Shown here one piece after another: positions 7,574-14,420 of a stretch of 27,942 nt of DNA. The translations under genes and the position numbers were made by a program. Below the pieces are notes generated by a model. The model had not been told where the DNA came from, made no database searches, and saw only the letters and a program-made list of their open reading frames with translations. This stretch comes from Ramlibacter sp. (GTDB lineage Bacteria; Pseudomonadota; Gammaproteobacteria; Burkholderiales; Burkholderiaceae_C). Numbering within the stretch: the first letter of the stretch is position 1; each line of letters starts with the position of its first letter. The DNA lies in the NCBI GenBank assembly GCA_028292185.1, contig JAQGMT010000049.1:1-27942 (forward strand), in the 5' to 3' direction.

Positions 7574-8847
7574 CGAACGCCCAGTTACCCGGCCATCCGC
7601 ATTTCGCCTACCGTGGCGATGAACTGCATTGCGAAGAGGTCGGGCTTGGCGATCTGGCGCGCCAACATGGCACACCCCTCTTCGTGTACTCCAGAGCATC
7701 CATGCTCGCAGCCCTGGCCGCCTACCAACGCGGCTTTGCCGGACGGCGGGCACAGATCTGCTATGCAATGAAGGCCAACTCTTCGCTGGCCGTGCTGCAG
7801 GTCTTTGCGCAGGCGGGCTGCGGCTTCGACATCGTTTCGGGCGGCGAACTGGAGCGCGCGCTGGCCGCGGGCGCGAAAGGCACCGACATCATCTTCTCCG
7901 GGGTGGGCAAGACCCGCGCCGAAATCCGCCGCGCGCTCGAGGTGGGCATCGGCTGCTTCAACGTCGAGAGCGAAGCCGAGCTGGAAGTCTTGAGCGAAGT
8001 GGCCGTCGCCGTCGGCAAAACCGCCCACGTCAGCATTCGCGTCAACCCGGACGTCGATCCCAAAACCCACCCGTACATCTCGACAGGCCTGAAGGGCAAC
8101 AAGTTCGGCGTGCCGCACGAGCGAGCGCTCCACGCCTACCAGCGCGCGGCCGCACTGCCGGGGCTGAAAGTCATCGGCATCGATTGCCACATCGGCTCGC
8201 AGATCACCGACGAAGCGCCTTACCTCGACGCGATGGAGCGCGTGCTGGACCTGGTGACCGCCGTCGAGGCCACGGGCATCCCGGTGCACCACATCGATTT
8301 CGGCGGGGGTTTGGGCATCGATTACGACGGCACCGTGCCGCCGGCAGCCGACGGGCTTTGGCGCAAGTTGCTCGCCAGGCTCGACGCACGCGGCTTCGGC
8401 GACAGGCTGCTGATGATCGAGCCCGGCCGCTCGCTGGTGGGCAACGCCGGTGTCTGCATCAGCGAGGTGCTTTACCTCAAGCCGGGCGAGCACAAGAACT
8501 TCTGCGTGATCGATGCCGCGATGAACGACCTGCCTCGCCCTGCCATGTACCAGGCCTACCATGCCATCGCAGCGCTCAAGCGCGGCGCATCGCACGCTTC
8601 AGCGACGTACGACGTCGTGGGGCCGGTGTGCGAAAGCGGCGACTGGATAGGGCGCGACCGCGCGCTGGGGGTGCAGGCGGGGGACCTGCTCGCGGTCATG
8701 TCCGCGGGCGCCTATTGCATGAGCATGGCCAGCAACTACAACACCCGTGGCCGGGCGGCTGAAGTGCTGGTCGATGGCTCGCAAGTGCATCTGATTCGCG
8801 AGCGCGAGACCACGGCCGATCAGATGCGGCTGGAGCGCTTGCTCTAG
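7570..8847 (+). CDS. lysA: Diaminopimelate decarboxylase
   Basis: PLP-dependent fold-III decarboxylase converting meso-diaminopimelate to L-lysine, the last step of lysine synthesis. 425 residues. Seen: PLP-binding Lys68 in CYAMKANSS; glycine-rich phosphate-binding HIDFGGGLGIDY; DCHIGSQITD; EPGRSLVGNAG; and the active-site PVCESGDWIGRDR (Cys354, Glu355), which is completed across the dimer interface in this family, then YCMSMASNYNTR near the C-terminus. ATG at 7570 overlaps the lptM stop by 4 nt, so the two are cotranscribed. A GC-rich hairpin (8873-8897) follows the stop. Confidence 0.97.
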   Translation: MTNAQLPGHPHFAYRGDELHCEEVGLGDLARQHGTPLFVYSRASMLAALAAYQRGFAGRRAQICYAMKANSSLAVLQVFAQAGCGFDIVSGGELERALAAGAKGTDIIFSGVGKTRAEIRRALEVGIGCFNVESEAELEVLSEVAVAVGKTAHVSIRVNPDVDPKTHPYISTGLKGNKFGVPHERALHAYQRAAALPGLKVIGIDCHIGSQITDEAPYLDAMERVLDLVTAVEATGIPVHHIDFGGGLGIDYDGTVPPAADGLWRKLLARLDARGFGDRLLMIEPGRSLVGNAGVCISEVLYLKPGEHKNFCVIDAAMNDLPRPAMYQAYHAIAALKRGASHASATYDVVGPVCESGDWIGRDRALGVQAGDLLAVMSAGAYCMSMASNYNTRGRAAEVLVDGSQVHLIRERETTADQMRLERLL

Positions 8848-8872
8848 TCCGGCGCCGGCCGACCCGGCTGGT

Positions 8873-8897
8873 GGGTCGCGCCTGGTTGAGCGCGCCC
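8873..8897. terminator. Weak hairpin between convergent lysA and cytochrome c4
   Basis: GGGTCGCGC pairs with GCGCGCCC (one T bulged) around an 8-nt loop, in the 52-nt gap between two converging genes. No T-run follows on either strand, so intrinsic termination would be inefficient. Confidence 0.3.
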
Positions 8898-8899
8898 GA

Positions 8900-9574
8900 T
8901 CAGCGCAGCCCGGCGATGTAGTCGGCGACCGCGTGGATTTCGCGGTCATTCAACTTGGCGGCGACCTGCATCATCTGCGTGCTGTTCTTGCGCCCGCCAT
9001 CACGGAACGCCTTGAGCTGCGCCTCTGCGTAGTCGGCCTGCTGGCCAGACAGGCGCGGGTACTGCGACGGCACACCCGCACCGTTCGGGCCGTGGCAGCC
9101 GGCGCAGGCAGCGATCTGCCGGTCGGCGATGCCACCGCGGAAGATTCGTTCGCCGAGTGTCACCAGTTCCTTGTCCTTGGCGAAACCCGGCTTGGCTTTC
9201 TGCGACGCAGCCCAATACGCGATGTTCCTCATGTCGGCATCCGAGAGCTGCGAGGCAAAAGCCTGCATGATCGGACTGGGCCGCTTGCCGCTCTTGAATT
9301 CCTGCAGCTGCTTGATCAGGTACTCGGGATGCTGCTGCGCAAGCTTCGGATTCGTCGCGATGCTTGAATTGCCGTCCGCGCCATGACATGTCACACACAC
9401 CGTGCCGAATTTCGCGCCGCCCTGATTGGTGTCAGGCTTGGGGGCGGGCGGCGGCGGCGGCGCGGCGGCGGGAGCTGCGTGGGTATGCCCGGCCCCCTCG
9501 TTCTGCTGGCCGAAGGAGGCAGACAGGGGCGATGCCAGCAGGGCAGCGATCAGCAGGGAAGCAGGCAACTTCAT
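8900..9574 (-). CDS. Diheme cytochrome c4-type protein
   Basis: Periplasmic diheme electron carrier of the cytochrome c4 family, usually passing electrons to terminal oxidases. 224 residues from the ATG at 9574. Seen: a signal peptide (about 1-22, SASFG), a His/Ala/Pro-rich linker (29-48) longer than usual, heme site 1 CVTCH (60-64) with GADGNS, heme site 2 CAGCH (157-161) with GPNGAG, and plausible axial methionines Met103 (PIMQ) and Met201/202 (TQMMQV), each about 40 residues after its CXXCH. The open frame extends much further upstream, but that part is the antisense of engB. Divergent from engB across 84 nt. Confidence 0.92.
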   Translation of the reverse strand: MKLPASLLIAALLASPLSASFGQQNEGAGHTHAAPAAAPPPPPAPKPDTNQGGAKFGTVCVTCHGADGNSSIATNPKLAQQHPEYLIKQLQEFKSGKRPSPIMQAFASQLSDADMRNIAYWAASQKAKPGFAKDKELVTLGERIFRGGIADRQIAACAGCHGPNGAGVPSQYPRLSGQQADYAEAQLKAFRDGGRKNSTQMMQVAAKLNDREIHAVADYIAGLR

Positions 9575-9591
9575 GTCGAGGAAAAGGTTCG

Positions 9592-9619
9592 TTGGCGCAA
9601 AACCCGGTGATTCTACAAT
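9592..9619 (+). promoter_or_regulatory. Candidate sigma70 promoter of engB
   Basis: TTGGCG (9592-9597), a 16-nt spacer and TACAAT (9614-9619). Predicted start near 9626 gives a leader of about 33 nt with an AAAGG before the ATG. Confidence 0.6.
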
Positions 9620-9658
9620 GCCGCACTCAGGTCCCCTCCCCCAAGACAAAGGCGCTTC

Positions 9659-10372
9659 ATGACTTCCACCCCGGCCGATCCGGCCGGCACCCGGGCCCGC
9701 AACGCGGCGCCTGCGGCTGCGCCGCGCTCGGCTGCGGCGCTGGCGCTCGGCTGGCTGCACACAGCGCGCTTCCTCACCACCGCGCCCACGCTCGAGTTCC
9801 TTCCCGCGCTCGGCGTACCCGAAATTGCGTTCGTCGGCCGTTCCAACGCGGGGAAATCCACCTGCATCAACACGCTGACCCAGCAAAAGCGGCTCGCGTT
9901 CGCCTCCAAGACGCCGGGGCGCACGCAGAGCATCAACCTGTTCGCGCTGGGCAAACAAGGCGTCACCGACGCCGTCCTGGCCGACCTGCCGGGCTACGGC
10001 TACGCTGCCGTGCCCAAGCAGGACAAGCAGCGCTGGCAGCAGGTCATGGCCAACTACCTGGTGACGCGTGAGAGCCTCACCGGCATCGTGCTGCTGTGCG
10101 ATCCGCGGCACGGGCTCACCGAACTCGACGACATCCTGCTGGAGGTGATCCGGCCGCGCGTGGAACAAGGCCTCAAGTTCCTGCTGCTGCTGACCAAGGC
10201 CGACAAGCTCAATCGAAGCGAACAGACCAAGGCGCTGTCGATTGCACGGCTGCAAGCGGGTGGCGGCGAGGTCAAACTATTTTCAGCCCTGAAGAAACAA
10301 GGCATCGAGGAAACCGCCGTGCTGCTGTCCCGGTGGGCACATCCGCAGGCAATCGAACCCCCAGCGGCATGA
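9659..10372 (+). CDS. engB: Ribosome biogenesis GTP-binding protein EngB/YsxC
   Basis: Small Ras-like GTPase (TrmE-Era-EngA-EngB-septin class) needed for late 50S subunit assembly. 237 residues, slightly long because of an Ala-rich N-terminal extension of about 25 residues. Seen: G1 GRSNAGKST (60-68), switch segment KTPGRTQSIN, G3 DLPGYGYA (109-116), G4 TKAD (179-182) and G5 FSALKKQG (208-215). ATG at 9659 is preceded by AAAGG. Its stop overlaps the next gene in an ATGA. Divergent from the cytochrome c4 gene, a conserved betaproteobacterial arrangement. Confidence 0.96.
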   Translation: MTSTPADPAGTRARNAAPAAAPRSAAALALGWLHTARFLTTAPTLEFLPALGVPEIAFVGRSNAGKSTCINTLTQQKRLAFASKTPGRTQSINLFALGKQGVTDAVLADLPGYGYAAVPKQDKQRWQQVMANYLVTRESLTGIVLLCDPRHGLTELDDILLEVIRPRVEQGLKFLLLLTKADKLNRSEQTKALSIARLQAGGGEVKLFSALKKQGIEETAVLLSRWAHPQAIEPPAA

Positions 10373-11259
10373 TCGACCGGTTCCTGCAAGACCTGCCGCA
10401 CGGCATCACCTTGAGCTGCCGCGCCAGCGGCCAGCGCGGCGCGCCCGTGCTGATGTTCCTGCACGGCTTTCCCGAAGCCGCGTTTGTCTGGGATGAAATG
10501 CTGGAACACTTCGCGCGGCCGGAGAACGGCGGCTACCGTTGCGTCGCGCCCAACCTGCGCGGGTATGAAAATTCCTCGCGGCCGGACGACGTCAAGCAGT
10601 ATCGCGTGAAATACCTGTTGCAGGACATCGCCGCACTGATCGCCATCGAGGGCGCGCCGCTGCATTGCCTGGTCGCCCACGATTGGGGTGGCGCGATCGC
10701 GTGGAACCTGGCCAACCAGATGCCGCAGCTCGCAAGCAGGCTCGCGATCATCAACTCGCCGCATCCCGGCACCTTCCTGCGCGACCTCAAATCCAGCCCC
10801 GCGCAGCAGGCTGCCAGCGCCTACATGAGTTTCCTCGTCCGCCCCGACGCGGAACTGCTGCTGCGCGAGAACGACTATCGGCGGCTGTGGGAATTCTTCC
10901 GGCAGTGGGGCGACGCACCCTGGTTGACGCCCTCCCTCGAACAGCGGTACCGCGAAGTGTGGGACGCGAGCCTGACCGGCGGCCTCAACTACTACCGCGC
11001 GTCGCCGGTGCGCCCCGCGCGCGCCGGCGATCCGGCTGCGCAAGCCATCGAGTTGCCGCGCGAAATGCTCACCATCGGCTTGCCGACGCTGGTGCTGTGG
11101 GCGATGGAAGATGCGGCCCTGTTGCCCGGGCTGGTCCATGGTCTCGAGGCCTACATTCCGCAACTCACGCTCGAGAAAATTCCCGGCGCATCGCACTGGA
11201 TCGTGCACGAGCAACCTGCGCTGGTCGCGCAGCGCCTCGGGCATTTTTTGTCCGCGTGA
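10369..11259 (+). CDS. Alpha/beta hydrolase, epoxide-hydrolase/haloalkane-dehalogenase type
   Basis: 296-residue cytoplasmic alpha/beta-hydrolase. Seen: oxyanion-hole HGFPE (32-36), nucleophile elbow AHDWGG with Asp105, a lid region about 140-225 containing a Tyr pair (208-209), a candidate acid Asp248 (LWAMEDAALL) and catalytic His276 (GASHWIVHE). The Asp nucleophile in HDWGG is typical of soluble epoxide hydrolases and fluoroacetate or haloalkane dehalogenases rather than Ser esterases. The presence of lid tyrosines favours epoxide hydrolysis, but the substrate cannot be read from sequence. ATG at 10369 overlaps the engB stop by 4 nt. It converges with the acyltransferase operon with a 12-nt gap. 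Confidence 0.88.
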   Translation: MIDRFLQDLPHGITLSCRASGQRGAPVLMFLHGFPEAAFVWDEMLEHFARPENGGYRCVAPNLRGYENSSRPDDVKQYRVKYLLQDIAALIAIEGAPLHCLVAHDWGGAIAWNLANQMPQLASRLAIINSPHPGTFLRDLKSSPAQQAASAYMSFLVRPDAELLLRENDYRRLWEFFRQWGDAPWLTPSLEQRYREVWDASLTGGLNYYRASPVRPARAGDPAAQAIELPREMLTIGLPTLVLWAMEDAALLPGLVHGLEAYIPQLTLEKIPGASHWIVHEQPALVAQRLGHFLSA

Positions 11260-11271
11260 CGCGCAGGCTGC

Positions 11272-12135
11272 TCAATACACCTGCGGGGCGCCGGGCGGGC
11301 GGGTCTTGAAGCGCTTGTGCACCCAGTAATACTGGCCGGGCATCTGGTCGATGTAGTCCTGCAGGCGCAGATTCATCAGCGCTGTGTCCGCGGCGATATC
11401 GCCGGAGGGAAACGGGTCCCAGGCCGGCAGCACATGCACCTCGTAGCCGCCGGGCGTCAGGCGGGTGACCACCGGGACCACCTTGGCGCGGCCCAACCTG
11501 GCGAACCGCGATAGCGATGGCACGGTAGCGGCGGGCACGCCGTAGAAAGGGACGAAGATCGAGTCCTCCGGACCGAAGTTCATGTCGGGCAGCAGGTACA
11601 TGATGTCGCCTGCACGCAAAGCGGAGACGATCTCGCGCACGCCCTCGGACCGGTTCATCGGCCGCGCGCCGCCGAAGCGGTGCCGCCCCTGCAAGACCCA
11701 TGCGTCCACGACAGGATTGCTCTGCCGCGTGTAGATGCCGATAAAGCGCCGCGCCACCTGCTGCGTCAGTCCGGTCACCCCGGCATCCAGTCCCACGAAA
11801 TGGGGCGCGAAAACGATGGTGGGATCGCTGCCGGCCAGCTCGTGCAACGCACCCGTCAGGACCACCCGGCGACGCACGACGTCGGGATCGGCGTGCCACA
11901 ACCATGCTCGATCCAGGAAGGATTGCGCGACGTTGACGAACACCTCGCGCCCCACCCTGCGACGCTCGGCGTCAGGCCACTGCGGAAAGCACAAGGCGAG
12001 GTTGACCTGCACCACATGCCGGCGCGGCGGAACCAGCACATACAGAATCCAGCCGAGCATCCAGCCGATCGCGCGAATCCAGCCAAGGGGAAGGGGCGCC
12101 AAGCAGCGCATGAGAAGTATGCCCAACCGGCTCAT
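11272..12135 (-). CDS. LpxL/HtrB-family lysophospholipid acyltransferase (second of pair)
   Basis: 287-residue inner-membrane acyltransferase of the family that adds secondary acyl chains to lipid A. Seen: a hydrophobic N-terminal anchor (about 12-36), the catalytic H-x4-D motif HFVGLD (His112, Asp117), GIYTRQSNPVVDAW, an RSEGVREIVSALRAGDIMYLLPDMNFGP-like block, FYGVPAATVPSLSRFA, and YYWVHKRFKTRP near the C-terminus. ATG at 12135 overlaps the stop of the upstream paralogue in an ATGA. Which acyl chain and position it serves (LpxL- versus LpxM-like) cannot be assigned here. Confidence 0.9.
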   Translation of the reverse strand: MSRLGILLMRCLAPLPLGWIRAIGWMLGWILYVLVPPRRHVVQVNLALCFPQWPDAERRRVGREVFVNVAQSFLDRAWLWHADPDVVRRRVVLTGALHELAGSDPTIVFAPHFVGLDAGVTGLTQQVARRFIGIYTRQSNPVVDAWVLQGRHRFGGARPMNRSEGVREIVSALRAGDIMYLLPDMNFGPEDSIFVPFYGVPAATVPSLSRFARLGRAKVVPVVTRLTPGGYEVHVLPAWDPFPSGDIAADTALMNLRLQDYIDQMPGQYYWVHKRFKTRPPGAPQVY

Positions 12136-12971
12136 GCGGAGATCCCGGTCTTGCTTTCGGTGCGCGGCTGCTTGTAGCGGGCGTAGCCCCAAAGGTACTG
12201 CTGCGGACACTCACGGATCAGTGCTTCCATCTCGGCGTTGACTTGCGCCGCGGCGCCAACGGCATCGGTGGCCACCTCACCGCGGGACCAGGAACGCAAA
12301 TGGACGCGATAACCACGCCCACCGCGAAGCCTCTCGCCCCACGCCAGCAACACCGTCGCGCCGGTCTGCGCGGCCAGGCGCGTGGACAAGGTCATGGTGT
12401 ACGCCGGCCGCCCGAACAAGGGCGCCCACGCGCCAAGGCCTTCGGGCGGCACCTGGTCGGGCAGCAAGCCGACCGCTTCCCCCGCCTTGAGCGCTTTGAG
12501 CATCTGCCGCACGCCGGACAGCGTGGTGGGCACGCTGTCGAGATTGGGGCGGCTTCGCACCGTGTCCACCAATTCGCGCAGCCAGGGTTTGCGCGCGGGC
12601 CGGTACAGCACGGTGATGGGTCCGAAGCGCGCCGCATAGGCCTGTGCCGTGATTTCAAAGCAACCCAGGTGGGGCGTGAGAAAGACGATGCCGCGGCCCT
12701 GCGCACGCGCCGCGGATATCAGTTCCGCGCCGTCCCACTGGATGGTCACGGGGCGCCCGAACCACAGCCGTGGCGACTCGGCAATCAGCTTGCCCGCTTC
12801 GGACACCGCCGTTCGAACCTGCGCGAAACGGTAATCGGCCTGCGCGGCATTGGCCAGAAACCGGCGCCGGTAAGCAGGCGACGCAAGGAAGGAAAGCCAG
12901 CCCAAGGCTGCGCCCGCCGCATGCAGCACAGGCAGCGGCAGCAGCGCAAGCAGGCGAAAGAAATCTTTCAA
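12132..12971 (-). CDS. LpxL/HtrB-family lysophospholipid acyltransferase (first of pair, TTG start)
   Basis: 279-residue paralogue of the following gene. Seen: a hydrophobic N-terminus (LLALLPLPVLHAAGAALGW), catalytic HLGCFE (His101, Glu106; the H-x4-D/E form), TVLYRPARKPWL, a LKAGEAVGLLPDQVPP block, LFGRPAYTMTLSTRLA and QQYLWGYARYKQPR. The N-terminus needs a TTG at 12971; no in-frame ATG precedes the conserved region and no strong Shine-Dalgarno is visible. Together with the gene at 11272 it probably completes lipid A acylation. Divergent from metK, as in many Comamonadaceae. Confidence 0.9.
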   Translation of the reverse strand: MKDFFRLLALLPLPVLHAAGAALGWLSFLASPAYRRRFLANAAQADYRFAQVRTAVSEAGKLIAESPRLWFGRPVTIQWDGAELISAARAQGRGIVFLTPHLGCFEITAQAYAARFGPITVLYRPARKPWLRELVDTVRSRPNLDSVPTTLSGVRQMLKALKAGEAVGLLPDQVPPEGLGAWAPLFGRPAYTMTLSTRLAAQTGATVLLAWGERLRGGRGYRVHLRSWSRGEVATDAVGAAAQVNAEMEALIRECPQQYLWGYARYKQPRTESKTGISA

Positions 12972-12975
12972 TCGG

Positions 12976-12983
12976 ATTAGAAT
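12976..12983. promoter_or_regulatory. Overlapping -10 elements for metK (+) and the acyltransferase operon (-)
   Basis: The 8-mer ATTAGAAT reads TAGAAT on the plus strand (12978-12983, toward metK) and TCTAAT on the minus strand (12981-12976, toward the acyltransferases), each 5 of 6 to consensus. The minus-strand one has a TTCATA 18 nt upstream. No good plus-strand -35 is seen. If both work, RNA polymerase can bind in only one direction at a time. Confidence 0.4.
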
Positions 12984-12989
12984 GTTCCC

Positions 12990-13105
12990 GTCGCCGAGTT
13001 ATGAACTACTTGCAGGGCGACTTTAAAAAAGATTCTGCTAAAGCGTTCGCCCCAAGCTCCGGCACAAGGCAACGCGCCTCAAGCCAACCCATGGAGTTTA
13101 TTCAA
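12990..13105 (+). promoter_or_regulatory. Structured metK leader, candidate translational riboswitch
   Basis: About 116 nt between the predicted transcription start (7 nt after the -10) and the metK ATG. Seen: stem 1 GTCGCC (12990-12995) with GGCGAC (13016-13021), enclosing an AGTT-ATG-AACT mini-hairpin; and stem 2 GCGTT-c-GCC (13043-13051) with GGC-AACGC (13068-13075). In the stem 2 loop, AAGCTCC (13054-13060) is complementary to GGAGTTT (13093-13099), which includes the metK Shine-Dalgarno GGAG (13093-13096). That makes an H-type pseudoknot that would hide the ribosome-binding site. S-adenosylmethionine is the obvious candidate ligand given the gene, but I did not recognise a known SAM riboswitch consensus. 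Confidence 0.45.
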
Positions 13106-14287
13106 ATGGCGAACGACTTTCTCTTTACCTCCGAATCGGTGTCCGAGGGCCATCCCGACAAGGTGGCCGACCAGATCTCCGATGCGATCCTCGATGCCAT
13201 TTTCGCGCAGGACCCGCGCAGCCGCGTCGCCGCCGAAACCCTGACCAACACCGGCCTTGTGGTGCTGGCCGGCGAGATCACCACCAATGCCCACGTCGAC
13301 TACATCCAGGTCGCGCGCAATACCATCAAGCGCATCGGCTACGACAACACCGACTACGGCATCGACTACAAGGGCTGCGCGGTCCTGGTGGCCTACGACA
13401 AGCAGTCCAACGACATTGCCCAGGGCGTGGACCACGCGTCCGACGATCACCTGAACACGGGCGCCGGCGACCAGGGCCTGATGTTCGGCTACGCCTGCGA
13501 CGAAACGCCGGAGCTGATGCCCGCGCCGATCTATTACGCGCACCGGCTGATGGAGCGCCAGGCGCAGGTGCGCAAGGACGGCCGCCTGCCGTTCCTGCGT
13601 CCCGACGCGAAAAGCCAGGTGACGATGCGCTACCTCGATGGCAAGCCGCACAGCATCGACACGGTGGTGATCTCCACCCAGCACAGCCCGGAACAAAGCG
13701 ATGGCAAGCACATGCTGCCCTCGTTCAACGAAGCGATCATCGAGGAGATCATCAAGCCGGTGCTGCCCAAGGAGTGGCTGAAGGAGACCCGCTACCTGAT
13801 CAACCCGACCGGGCGATTCGTGATCGGCGGCCCGCAAGGTGACTGCGGCTTGACCGGGCGCAAGATCATCGTCGACACCTACGGCGGCGCCTGCCCGCAC
13901 GGCGGCGGCGCTTTCTCGGGCAAGGACCCGAGCAAGGTGGACCGCTCGGCCGCCTACGCGGCGCGGTACGTCGCGAAGAACATCGTTGCCGCCGGGCTCG
14001 CGCGCCAGTGCCAGATCCAGGTGGCCTATGCCATCGGCGTTGCCAAGCCGATGAACGTGACGGTCTACACTGAAGGCACCGGCGTCATTTCGGATCAGCG
14101 GATTGCGGCGTTGATCAACGAGCACTTCGACCTGCGGCCCAAGGGCATCATCCAGATGCTCGACCTGCTGCGTCCGATCTACGAAAAGACCGCAGCCTAC
14201 GGCCACTTCGGCCGCGAAGAACCTGAGTTCACCTGGGAGCGGACTGACAAGGTCCAGATCTTGCGCGATGCAGCCGGCCTGAAATAG
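13106..14287 (+). CDS. metK: S-adenosylmethionine synthetase
   Basis: Makes S-adenosylmethionine from methionine and ATP; cytoplasmic homotetramer. 393 residues from the ATG at 13106, the normal length, with GGAG 9 nt upstream. Seen: FTSESVSEGHPDKVADQISD at the N-terminus (ATP-binding and metal residues), the loop signature GAGDQGLMFGYA, DAKSQVTMRY, ISTQHS, and the P-loop-like GGAFSGKDPSKVDRSAAY. The frame is open further upstream (ATG at 13091 and 13001), but those residues are not part of the family. The start at 13106 is supported by the Shine-Dalgarno and by homologous length. Confidence 0.98.
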   Translation: MANDFLFTSESVSEGHPDKVADQISDAILDAIFAQDPRSRVAAETLTNTGLVVLAGEITTNAHVDYIQVARNTIKRIGYDNTDYGIDYKGCAVLVAYDKQSNDIAQGVDHASDDHLNTGAGDQGLMFGYACDETPELMPAPIYYAHRLMERQAQVRKDGRLPFLRPDAKSQVTMRYLDGKPHSIDTVVISTQHSPEQSDGKHMLPSFNEAIIEEIIKPVLPKEWLKETRYLINPTGRFVIGGPQGDCGLTGRKIIVDTYGGACPHGGGAFSGKDPSKVDRSAAYAARYVAKNIVAAGLARQCQIQVAYAIGVAKPMNVTVYTEGTGVISDQRIAALINEHFDLRPKGIIQMLDLLRPIYEKTAAYGHFGREEPEFTWERTDKVQILRDAAGLK

Positions 14288-14311
14288 GCGTAGCGGCAAA
14301 TCATTCCGGCG

Positions 14312-14337
14312 CGCCGCACGCGAAACAACGTGCGGCG
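14312..14337 (+). terminator. First hairpin after metK
   Basis: Perfect 9-bp stem CGCCGCACG (14312-14320) and CGTGCGGCG (14329-14337) with the 8-nt loop CGAAACAA, 24 nt after the metK stop. The downstream tract is only modestly T-rich, so it may stabilise the 3' end as much as terminate. Confidence 0.5.
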
Positions 14338-14349
14338 TGCCTTTCAATC

Positions 14350-14377
14350 AAAAAGGCCGGGGTTCCCCGGCCTTTTT
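14350..14377. terminator. Bidirectional intrinsic terminator
   Basis: A5 - GGCCGGGG - TT - CCCCGGCC - T5: a strong GC stem flanked by A and T runs. It can terminate metK on the plus strand and the unknown operon on the minus strand. Confidence 0.92.
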
Positions 14378-14389
14378 ACCTGGCTAAGC

Positions 14390-14420
14390 AACTTCAAAAA
14401 CACTGCGTGTTTTTGAAGTT
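14390..14420. repeat. 14-bp perfect inverted repeat overlapping a stop codon
   Basis: AACTTCAAAAACAC (14390-14403) and GTGTTTTTGAAGTT (14407-14420) with a 3-nt loop (TGC). The right arm includes two bases of the TAA stop (14419-14421) of the minus-strand gene. T-runs are inside the arms rather than after the stem. It could be a second terminator or a 3'-end stabiliser. Confidence 0.85.

Noticed and set aside
9575..10255. N-terminal extension of the cytochrome c4 frame to 451 residues
   Set aside because: The extra part is antisense to engB; a proper signal peptide begins at the ATG at 9574.
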